Source: Neodontobutis hainanensis | Lineage: Eukaryota; Chordata; Actinopteri; Gobiiformes; Odontobutidae | Length of the DNA stretch: 64,000 nucleotides | NCBI GenBank assembly: GCA_024349245.1 | Contig: JALDNG010000092.1 | Span: 819,001 to 883,000 of the forward strand | Reading direction: 5' to 3' | Part shown: piece after piece, positions 12,024 through 24,000 of the stretch | Numbering within the stretch: the stretch's first letter is position 1 | Layout of the letters: every line of letters begins with the position of its first letter | The notes under the pieces: model-generated | Seen by the model: only the letters and a program-made list of their open reading frames with translations | What the model was told of the DNA's origin: nothing | The model's database searches: none | Program-made: the position numbers and the translations under genes

Positions 12024-15000
12024 GGGGGCACTCAAAAGGGGTCTCGCCCAGGGTGTATTTCAATGTAGAACCGCCACTGATCTTGAAGCTTGAACCAGTT
12101 TTGTAAACCTCAATATCCTACAAACCGGTTTGGTTTCAAGATAGCTCAAGCTAAACGTGGTTATAAACCTAAGGCCTAGTCCACACGAAGCCGGTGCATT
12201 CCCTATCCGATCTTTTTTTTTTCTCGTTCTAAAAAAAACGAGAAAAGAGTCGTAAGAAATATCTGCGTACACAGAAAACCACTGAAGCCAACTGAAAACG
12301 GTGTAGTATATATGCCAGACCAGTATGGGGCGCTGTAATTCTGCCACAAATAGACACTATACACGGAGGGGAAGACTTTGAGCATGCCCATAACCTTGCG
12401 CCTTGTGACGTATGGTGTTGACCATTATCGCTTGTTGCTCACCACAATTGCATAGAAGCAATAGATTTTGCTGTAATAAAGCTAGTAGGCTTAGTAGCTT
12501 CTGCAGAACACAATCATGTAGTCCGCCATTATTTTTGTTGCTGTTACGTGTTACGCAGCCGACACGTGATGGGATGACATCATCGTTTCACAAAATATAC
12601 AGGCTGTACACATTGGCTGTACACATGAAACCGCAAGGGTGTTGTTTTCAGATTTATCCACTTTAGGGCCCGGTTTCCAATAATAGCGGATTCAGTCTTC
12701 CAAAAAATGTGTACGTATACAGTGATACACGTCTCCGTGTGGACGGCCCCTAAGAGGCTATGCGAAGTATAGTATGGTAATGCTTAATAAAAACAAAAAT
12801 AAAGGGGACATCTGTTTTACAAAAGGAATAAATGTTGCATACACTGTGATGCCATAAGGCTGTGGTTATCAGTCCATTGTCACACTTCTTGGTTGAGTTG
12901 GTTACTACAAAGCTGATTAGGAAAAGTTAATCTGTCATTAGGCAAAATAAATGTTTATTAAGCCACAGATTATTTCAGGAAGTCTTTTGTGTTAGTGTTA
13001 TTGTGATACATTGTTATAGATATTTACAGGCACAGACATATAAACCCTGGTCTTATGGTGTCTTTTGACCAATCCATAAAACCAGTCCCTAAGAGTTTTT
13101 AGATCTGGGCTGTATGATGCACATAAACAAAAACACTGGACTCACGTAGTCGACGACCAGCTCCTCCTCCAGATCTTCTCCTCTCAGTTTTCGGACAAAC
13201 ATCTGGATGAAATCCTGGAAAGTGGTGGCCATGTAAACGTCTTCATTCTGCAGCAGCACACTGGGACACTTCTGTTTGACCTCCTCCACCAGTCTGGACA
13301 CACACACACGTTTACATGGGCTTTTATTTATCGAAGCACGTTTAGATCAGTTTCTTGAAATATACATTTTTTTTTGCCAATGTAGTTTGTATTTTATGTG
13401 TTAAAACCCGGCTGACTGAAATAATGTCAGATCTTTATCCAATCATCTCATGAGCTAATTGACCGCTTGAGAATGGAAGTTCAGCCAGGTCTCTCTGTCA
13501 GTAGTTTAGTTACTGTACAATGCATTGAAGCACTTCAGCGTGCAAATGTTAGACTCAGATTGTGAGCGGTAATTTCCCAGATGCTGTCAGCTGCTTGTTG
13601 CTCTCACCTGACCACGTCCATAGAAGCAGCTCCAGATTTGAAGAAGTCTGTGGAGTCCTCGATCTCTGCCACATTACTGAGGATACCCTTCCAGATGGTC
13701 TGTAAAAATGACATTTCATTTTCACTTTTGAAGAAAGCATGGCCACTTATTTATCTCCACTGTCTAGTTACTATGCAGAGCAGTATTTATAATTATTTGT
13801 TCCCATTTTACCCTGATCTCCTCCGCTGTCTTCTTCTCCTCGTCCGTCAGCTCAACACTGGAGCTTTCCCCAGACGAGAAGTATTTAGACGCAGGGATCA
13901 TCTTACCATCTTCAAACTGCAGGTTTTTCACCAGAAGCTGTCGACCAAAGGAAACAGATTAAGCCAAGACACTGACGTTCTCTCACAGTTTGATCGCAGT
14001 ATTTGTTTTATAAATGCAAGGACACTCACAGCTTTCCCGTCTGTTCCAAACAGGACCAGCCCGTTCTTAGAGACAACACCAGGCTGGGACGCCCCCTCAA
14101 TCACCAGAGGCTCTCCGGCCGGGACAGACCCCCCCAACATCGACGAGCCGTACAGAGTCACAGGCTGAAGGCAGACAAGACAGATATTAAAGTTAAAAAT
14201 TATTGATTACAGCAATTGACCATGAAAATATAGGAAACAGTTGTGCTGTTATACTGTATGTCAGGGATTTATAAAAGTTTCAATGGAATAAGTCAACAAT
14301 CAGGTTACTCAAGACTGAATTCCACACAGAAAGCTTTTACTTGGACACATGTGGTTCTCTCTTCTTTCTTCTCTTTTTACTGCATAAATGTATGTGCTAT
14401 AAATAGCAGGATGATTGTTAACCTAAAGCAGCAGTAGTCCGACACACACCTGACCGTCGATGACAGCCCAGGCCCCGGGGACTTTGTCATGTCCTCGGAT
14501 CCAGTTGTGGATGGCCTGTGCAGGCTGAGCCATGTTGACCTACGACAGACAGAGAGGTCACAGAGGTCAACACAGTGCACTCTGACTTACACTTTAAACG
14601 TTAGGACACTTCTAGGACCGAAAGGGAAGCCCAACAGCTGGCTGCCACTCGAACAGCGACACGTGGAAACTAAGAATAGTGCGTTTGGGCGCGGGGCCCA
14701 GCGACGAGGCTTTAGGAGACGGATAAGAGGGAAGAAACAGCCCTGCCTCAGAGTCTGGACATGAGACGCCCTTTTACAAACTGCTGGAACTGAACTACGA
14801 CACGAGGCAAGAGGAAATTTCCACACACTCTTCTCTGAATGAGGGTGTTGTTGGAAGAATCTGAAGATCCAAAAGGCAGCTGAATTAAACAAACAAATCC
14901 TGTGAAATCTTATGAGCTTTGACTGGAACAAGACACAATTCAATGTGGTCCTAGATTCAGAGCAAATTATTTAGCCATGTTTTGTAGTTTTAACATTGAA

Positions 15001-18000
15001 GTACTTTAATGTCTAGAAGATCTATCAATGCATGGTGTGTATAGGTTTTTCAACTTCCCAGTCCATTTTCAAGTTTTTACAGCACTTTATACTATATCTG
15101 AGCGCAGTTGCCCAGGTGGTAGAGCGGTCATCATATAACCACAAGGTTGGCAGTTTGATTCCTGCTTTCCCTGGGTCATACTGTCGCTGTGTCCTTAGGC
15201 AAGACACTAAACCCACCTTGCCTCCAGTGTCTGTGGCTCTGGTGTGTGAATGTAAAAGCTGAATGTAAAGCTCTTTGAGTGCCTAGTAGGTGGAAGAGCT
15301 CTGTATAAAATCCACGCCATTTACACTCTGTTACACCAAATATTTTAAGGTGGACTTGGAAATGGTGGTACATTTTTTTGTTGTAAAACGAATAAAAAAC
15401 CTAGAAGGAAAGCTCAGATCAAAAGTGTAATAGTTTAAATAGTTTGTTTAAGTCAAAATAAATATCATATTCTTTACATTTTTTTAAAAGTTTACATTTT
15501 TTTTTCCATAATTTGCTTATAAGCTGCACAAAACTCTGGAGGAAATGTTATGTCAGAGATAAAATAAAATGAATTGAGTTCATGAGCATGACGACAGCAA
15601 ATGGCTAGAGGAGGGTATGTTATCTCTCTCCCGTCGAGAGTATGATGCCTGACCTTGGCGTTGGATTTCTTTTGGATGCCTTCGTAACTGGCTCCTTCCT
15701 CAGTTTGTGGGACTCTAGGGGCTTTTCCGTCGGCGATGAGCTGCACCGACTCCACCTGTTCCACAGAAACACACACACGCAGAGTTAGTACTACTGCTGC
15801 AAATAATAAACACTTAATAAACGTTGGGTTCATGACGGGTTTTCTTTAGTTGTCCACAGCGAACGGGACAGTCTACGGGAAATGAGCTACACAACTGGTC
15901 AAAAGTTTTAGAACAGGCCTATATCTTCCTGTGCCTGGTGAAGGAACCTGTACTCACTGACACTAATCTGTCTCTTTTTCATTCTTAATTGCCTTTTTCT
16001 CACATTTTGAATTGATGAATTGCAATCTTTTTTTTTTAAATGGATATAGGGTTTTGTAAAACTTTTGCCCAGTAGTTATGTACATTTTCTCTAACACTGG
16101 CCCCAAGTTGTGCGCACCTCTGTTACATCCATCTTAATGTATTGCTCTTATTTGGTTTAAATAGTTTAATACTACTAATTGTCTTAGAGTAAGAGTATTA
16201 TTTATTTATTGCTTTCATAGATTTATTCTGGCCAGCACTTTGGAACCCTTTTGTTTGTACAATGCTCTATAGAATTAAAGTGGATGGTACTAGAGCTACT
16301 TAAGTCCATTTTTTTTCCTATCCTTTACTTTGTAAATATGAATATATATCGCTTTTGTTTTATTTTAATTTAACCATCATATTTTATTCTATTTAAAATG
16401 CTGCTGAGAATGTAGATACATTTTTTATTCTATTGCATGTACATCTTTCTTCTACTTTTTGCCCTTTACCTGTCTAACAGCTGCTGTACAGGTGAGTTTC
16501 CCCCCTGTGGGATTAATTAAAGTCCTATCTCAAATCTAATCAAATGAGTCTCACTCACATCCCATAGCTTTTGGAAAAAGGTAATCCACAAACCAGTGCG
16601 TCACATTGAACAGGTTGATGATTTTTATAAAAAACCACAGCAGAATAAAACTATCATGTCAAGGACCAGAGATAACTACGGTCTATACCATGGCTTTGAT
16701 GCCCTCTGGGAACAGGAAGCGGTTGTAGAGCGTGTCCACGGTGTCGTTGGGCTCCACACTGCACTCCCTCTGCAGCAGGATGGGCCCCGTGTCCAAACCG
16801 TCGTCAGCCCAAAACACGGAGAAGCCGGCTTTTTTATCTCCCTGAATTAAGGTCCTGGTGACACACAACAGTAATAAACAGGTCACAACTGAGCAATAAC
16901 AGGCTTATTTTTTGACTCAATAAGAAAGGCCATGAACATAAAGACTCTTGTTTAGAGATTATGGTAGTTGGGGGTCATCAATCAGCTGATATACTTATTT
17001 GTTAGTAGACAATTTCTGTGTCCAGAGGTCCGGTTGTAGAGGCCCTTGTCGTTATTGTTTAACTCAAGACTGGTCTAGATCTTGAGACACTTTTTCAAAC
17101 CTCTTATTCTCATAAGATGTGAACCTCAAGTGGACCACAAATGAGCCCCAACAGGAAAAGTGTCATAAATCAGCAGCAAAAACATCATGTAGCGGAAAAA
17201 AATAAGCCGAAACTATATTGTCCATCAACAAAACCAATCTCTCTGAGGCAAATGTGGAGCACTAAGGTGCTACATTTGGGGAGGCAGCGCCCTCTAGTGT
17301 GTTTCTTGAGAAAGGCCTTGTTCTATGTTAATGCCAGTTGGAAACGCTCTTTGGAGTGGGGCTTTTTGAATCAAATGAAACAAATGGTTTTCTGTTTGTG
17401 AAGAAAATAAAGTAGACTACAGGTGAAAAATTCCTCCCTCCATTTCCAATCTTTGTAAAGCCCTTGTCTCAAAAGGGCTTTGTGCCAGTGTTAGGAGAAA
17501 GCAGCACAATCAGAAGAAACCTAAGCAGACACAGGGAGAACATGCAAACTCACAGACTTTCTTTCAGACAACTGTCCTCATCACATTAAAGTGAAAAATC
17601 TTTTAAAGGGATTCTGTCAATGTTGTGGGAGCCTCACTTTTTTAACATATAAGTGCCGTTACTAATACCCACTGCAGTTGTAGCAGTCCCATAGAGATAG
17701 AGCGGGCGGAGGTACAGACAGAGAGGAGATAAGAACTGGTCTGCTCGAGGCAAGCAGAGCTGGTTTGAACTAAACCGAGCTCAGAGCAACAGATAGCACC
17801 AGGCTCTTATCTGAGAAACAGGGCACCGTGAACTGGCACTATAGGATTTAGGTTCTGACACCAACATAGTTTTATTTTTTGTTTGTTTCATTTTTTGTCA
17901 CTTTGGGTATGTACTAAATAAGGTCCAGTAACATTAAAACATTAGACACCTTTTTATTAACTTTTCTATATTTATCACAGAGTACATTTAGTTCATTTTA

Positions 18001-21000
18001 TTCTAGACTAGTTTAGAGGGATGATAAACAAATAAATAAATACAGTGTTCAAAGTGTAGAATTATAATTATTTGCTAAAACATCATCTAAAGTAATAATG
18101 GTTTCTGTATAATAATTATAATAATGTAATATTTTTTTTCTTTTTAGGTACAACAATATTGAGTTTACACTCCTTTTGCATTTTTCATTTATTTTTCCCC
18201 CCAACACCCAAATTTACTCTAATTCTCATATTAGATACAATTACAAAGGTATTACAGAAAGGTATTAATAAAGGTAAGATATTAATAACGTGCAAAAAAT
18301 ATCTTACATTTTCCAGATTATTTTAGTTTGCCGTTAGTATACAGGCTCCAGATTTGTGGATGGATATTTAATATTGCTCTTGTCAGTATCATAATCTGAA
18401 ACACTTGTTCATGTTCATGGCAGAACAAGCCAAACTAGCTTCACGTGATCACAAATATCATGGACCAAACGCCTCACCAGTTGATGGCAGAGGCCCCTCG
18501 GTGCAGCGGCAGCAGCGACGGGTGGTAGATGATGGAGCCGTGCGTGGGGTGGTCGATCACGTTCATGGGGATGAACTGGGAGCAGAAGGGCATCACGTTG
18601 AGGTCGGCGCCAACAGATTTGTAGACGTCCACCACCTCCGGGATGGGCTTCCCTTTGACTCGCCACCGGGGGAACTTAAACACCGGTGTCCCGTCTTTCT
18701 CCGCTGCCACAGCTGTGACAAATCAAAGTGAATTTGGAAGTATTTAGAGTGATGTTAATATCAAAGATTCATTATTTAAACCTGTTTTTCAACCTGGTAC
18801 ATAACAGTTCTAGACCCTTGTGCCAGTGTTATAGTCGAGTCACCAGTTTTAGAGTCTATAGTCGTGTTTCTACTGTGGGTATGGTACAGGTCAGGTCAGT
18901 ACGGGACAGTTTGGTGAGGGTAAACCTTTCAAGAGTCACGCGTTTCCATTGTGCTGGTTGTTCTGAAGAGCAGCGCCTGCTACGGAAGCAATGACATCAT
19001 CAAAGTGCCACAAAAGGCCATAAAGTTGTGTCTCGATTTAGACTGAAGCAGATTTTTAGAAACTTGGATCATTGTTAATATTGAATCTAAATCTGAGTAA
19101 ATATTTTTGCTCGTTCTGCTTTCTCGATGCACTCACGGTGGGTCTGTGTGTCCCTGTGACATGCAAATATATATCATTATTATCAGAGTTTTCTGTCCAG
19201 CTGAAGGTACTGTGTCACTGAAATAGGCATGACTCTTCTGATCTCATGATCAAGAACCATTAAATCAATACAAGAACATCAGGAATGTAACAATTCACCC
19301 AGCTCACAATTTGATACACTATTCTGATCTCACAATTTGATTTTGTCAGTTTCTTATGTAAAAGTGCCCTTTCATTATTTCCCAAATCAAGGTTTAGACT
19401 TTTTTCTTCACCGTTCCAGTACTGTCCCGAAAGTCGGTTCCAACAGTCCCTAAGTAAATGTCAACCATTCCAATATTTATTTAAAATATAGGCTAATGTT
19501 TGTTCATTTGAAAGTTTATAAATAAACATAAATAAAAATCTAATTCTACGTGCATTTACATGCATACAGTGTATACATTTGTTTATAAGTATTTTGAATA
19601 AATAGATATGAAACTTCAAATCCCCAATAAATCTGCCTCTGATGGATTTAGACCTGGTTAATTACTTTGTGTTTAATAATTAGTTTACATTTATTCATTT
19701 AGCAGACACTTTTATCCAAAGCAACTTACATTGTCCTACAGTAATTACCAGTGTTACAGTCACTGGAGGCAAGGGGGGTTAAGTGTCTTGCCCAAGGACA
19801 CAACAGTTTGAACTGTGGGGAGAGTGGGAATCGAACCAACTACCTTCAGGTTGAAAGACGACTGCTCTACCCACTGAGCTACTGCCGCCCTAGTTATTTA
19901 GCTGAGACCTGAAACCTCTTTAGATCAAGACAATAATTTATTTATTGAAGTACTTCACAAAGGACCAGATTTGGTCCATGGACCTTAAGTTGGACCTGGT
20001 CTTTACTCTCAGTGTCTGCAGCAGAGACACAGAAGCAGCACATGATCCAGAACATTATTACATCCTCAAAAAGGGCCTCAAACAGAAGAACACTTAGTTT
20101 AAAACAGGTCTGACTGTTTATGAAATAATAACTTATGGCTCAGAGAAGGTTCAGACTCGGGACAATAGTCTCTGTTTACAGTTGAGCCTCTTTGCTAACA
20201 CAGATTACTGCTCACTTTCTGTTCTCCACTGGTGACGGGACATTTACATGTGTTTCTGTCCGTTTTGGAGAGTAAAGCTCAGGCTCAGACACAGATAGTG
20301 AGTAGTGGAGATTTGTATTGCACTTATCTGGATTACAAAGGAAGTATCAGGGGGTTGCAATTTTAGTTTGACTAACCCCAACCTTTGAAGTTTACTTCCT
20401 TGTTGTTGACAACATGATGACAGATCATAGATTTCTAAGCTTTTGTTGGAGAGATGTCTTGACTCTCACCTCATGCTGACTCTAAAGTGTCTGATGATTA
20501 TTGCAGTTTCTCTGAGATTTGGCTCTTAACTGTTGAGTCCTGCCACATGAAGCGTCCGTGTTAATGCCTGACGTTGATGGATGATGGTGTTTTCTGAGCA
20601 GGATGCATCATCCTGGACTTTTCACCTCAGAGAAGAGTCTCTGGGTCGTCTCTCTATCGCACAATAGAGCCACTCTCTCGAACTAACGTAGGACAGAGGC
20701 CCGTCTTTGTCCAGGAGCAGAGTAGAGTCAATAATAGGCATCTACCTCAGCCACAGAGGGGGTATGGCTGAACTATGATAATGTGTTATTCAGTCTTTGA
20801 GGCATTTGTATCACTCACAAACTATTGCAGCATCACAATAAAAGTAATAACAATGACAATAATATGGCAATTTTTAATCTGCATGTCTGCACAACATGTC
20901 TCTGAGCTGCTGGGTTAGCTCGAATAAATCATGTAATTATAATTTATAAGCTCAATCAGAAAAACAACATTATCCTAATATTAATATTAACATATTGTAA

Positions 21001-24000
21001 GTCTCGTCATTGGAATAGAGCCTAAGCCACACCCACAGGAGTCTCTCTATACTTTGATGCCCAACCTTGATTACAGAAAAGATTCAAACAGATACAAATG
21101 TGTTTAAATCTGAGATATAGTAATAAACTCACCGAGTGGATCTGCTTTCCCATCCTTGTCAGGGACAGTGAACACACCCACCACTTTATGACCCTGCTTC
21201 CTTAGGTTACTGTAGACCTCCTGTCCAAACACACTCTGGCCGATTATTGCAAGTTTGAGTTTGTTCTGGTAGTAGTACTGCAAAAAGAAGAGTAAAATAG
21301 CACTGTTAGTCACACTTTATATGTATCAAGCTCACGAGGTAAAGTATAAGGGCTGTATTTGGTCCTTCAAACGTATTTGTAGAGAGTTTAAAAGCAGCTG
21401 TGACCCAAACAGGATAACAGACAAAAGCTGTATGTGCTCATATAATGCTTCTTTTCTGCACATTTGATAATCATTAGTTTAGTTTATTATTTATTTGACA
21501 TGGACCATGTGCAAATACATTAATCTTAACAAAAGAAAAGATGCTTTACACCAGATTTAGCTAAAGCTAATTTAAATCTGCAGTCCCTGGGCAGATAAAA
21601 CATAAGATACAATAAAATGCATGCATTTAACATCAATAACCCACAAATCAGCTTTTTAAAATTGCTACAGTAAAACCTAACCTAACCTAAAACCTAACAA
21701 ACTACCATGAACAAAATCAGTGCAGAGATAAATGGTTTTCTAATAAAACTTTGTTAACATTTTGAGAAAAGTCTCTCAGGTCAGAGGTCAGAGGAATATT
21801 GTTCCATTGTTCTTCTAGTTGTCCTAGAAGTCTGTTCTGAGCAGAGCTGTACAAATCACTTCAGTGGTGGAGGTGTTTAATTAATTATTTGTACATTTGA
21901 GTACACAATTTGATTCTCAAAGTTGAGCATTTTTAACCGACTAAAAATTTAACAATGATGATGTCTTAATGTTTTTTTTTCTAATACTTTTACAGCCTGG
22001 TTATCAAGTGATTTTAACAGTTTTAATGTTGCCTCACTTGTTTGAGACCAGCAGGAAATACAAGAGTTAAAATGAAAGACAATCATTGGCTCCAGATATA
22101 GTTTTGCTGCATCATATGTGAGCATTTGTCAGATATGTCTAAAAATGTAAATATTGTATTTCAAAGTATTAGACATTTTTACATGCTTTTTAAATTCAAA
22201 TATTGGTTCTAAAATTACTCCTATTTATTTATATTCATCTACTACTTTGATATTTTTATTCTTTACAAAAAATACATGGAAAAGTCATTTTTCTAGTTTT
22301 TGTGAAATACATTGCCACTGTTTGTTCAGTGTAAGAGAAGCAGAGGTGAGCCAACCTGCAATGTTATTCATGACCTTGGTTCATTTTTTTAGCCACACTT
22401 GTAGTATAATTTCCATGCACATAAATAACAGTATCTTCTACATCTACCTCACCACACACTGAAGGGAGATCGTTAATATAGAGTGTAAACAGCAGTGGCC
22501 CAAGATCAGAACCCTGAGGAACCCCTATGTCACAAGCTTTTAACGTAGACAGCTTAATGTTGACTCGCACGCACTGGACAACATCGCTCAGATATGATTT
22601 GATATGATAGTGTTAAGATTAGGGATGCACTGTGTATCACAAATGTGTAATTCTAAGTTTGATCATAGAAAGCCACCGACATGTCATTATTTATTAAAAG
22701 CAGTCTCAGAGAAATACTTCCAAAATTGTTATCTCACATATTTCTGTTCTTTTTACAATGTAATACAATGTAAATATGTTGTGTCAGCTTTACTAACAAG
22801 ATCCTTAATCCTTTGCTGTTATAGTATCCAAAACATATACTAAAATATAACATAAGAATTAACCTGCTTCTGGATTATATTGTGAAATAATGTCCTTTTA
22901 ACAAAACAACAAAAACATAGCAAAATGAGTGACCTCCTACATTTATATATGTTGTTTCAAAAAGTCTACTATCTTCAAAAGCAATGTAAACAAACTTGAA
23001 CTAAGAGGCTGCTAACAGAGCCATGCTTCCCCAATCTCAGCAATTTGATTATACATGTTGTTGCCAGGTTTCCTACAGTCCAAAGCAGAGACACCCAGAC
23101 TTCCCCCTCCCCTGACACTTCGTCCAGCTCTTCTGGATGGATACCGGGTAATTCCCAGAAAAAGAGACATATCCCATCGTTTCCTCACAGTGTAACAAAA
23201 CCTTAGGTTCATTCAAAACTGTAGATGTACATAAAGCACAACATGTCATCCTGGTTTGACACTTATAAATATATAAGAGCACATTTAATAGTGTACAGTA
23301 CAGCCCAGATCTTATTCTGCTCAGGGCCTCGTGGTTAGTAGGGATATAACGATTATCCGTGATTACTTGAAAATTGATTAACACGTGTGCCGTTACCAGT
23401 CGGTTGAGATATTAATTCAATCGCGATTCATAAATGTCCCGTCACCAGTGGAGAACAGAAAGTGAGCAGTAATCTGTGTTAGCAAAGAGGCTCAACTGTA
23501 AACAGAGACTATTGTCCCGAGTCTGAACCATCTCTGAGACATAAGTTATTATTTCATAAACAGTCAGACCTGTTTTAAACTAAGTGTTCTTCTGTTTGAG
23601 GCCCTTGTCAGAGAGATGTTATAATGTTCTGGATCATGTGCTGCTTCTGTGTCTCTGCTGCAGACACTGAGACTAAAGACCAGGTCCAACTTAAGGTCCA
23701 TGGACCAAATCTGGTCCTTTGTGAAGTACTTCTGGTCCTCACATAAATTATTGATGTTAATACATTCTTGTTAATATTTATAAATAACAGGTAAAAATGC
23801 ATACGTTAAACAAATAAGAGTTGTTTTGATAAAGTTCTTCTGTTTTATAAAAACACATGAGACCTGAGTTTATTTTTGAGTTTGATCTAAAGAGGTTTTA
23901 GGTCTGAGCTAAAGTTAATCAGAACTAATTATTGAACAGAAAGTAATGAACCAGGTCTAAATCAGAGGCAGATTTATTGTGGATTTTAAGTTACTTTGTT

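Larger units (their letters stand above)
10355..12079 (+). mobile_element. hAT (Tip100-like) transposon relic, internally reduced
   Basis: Left end CAGTAGCGGTTTTGGGC and right end (complement) CAGTGGCGGTTCTAC are imperfect inverted repeats. The 8-bp sequence ATCTTGAA flanks both sides exactly (10347-10354 and 12080-12087), the target duplication of a hAT insertion. Inside, 10953-11031 reads MDKKRSSGAQFRKKRKEEED and more, like the N-terminus of Tip100-type hAT transposases, followed by donor GTATGC. No later transposase exon was recognised, so this copy is non-autonomous. It sits 74 bp from the IS630-like element in the same intron. Confidence 0.8.

Noticed and set aside
11708..12031. Minus-strand frame with His/Thr repeats and plus-strand Cys/Val repeats
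   Set aside because: Both are translations of the (GT)n microsatellite.
13581..14168. Plus-strand 195-codon frame, one of the longest in the window
   Set aside because: Runs antisense through aldh1l2 exons 7-9 and their introns; no motif of its own, and the minus-strand exons match ALDH1L2 fully.
14587..14943. Minus-strand 118-codon frame in aldh1l2 intron 5
   Set aside because: Same strand as the gene but not needed: exons 5 and 6 join in phase without it, and it has no domain.
15102..15175. Possible tRNA gene
   Set aside because: A- and B-box-like parts only; no cloverleaf seen, and the sequence continues into a SINE body. The same holds for 26055, 38713 and 61011.
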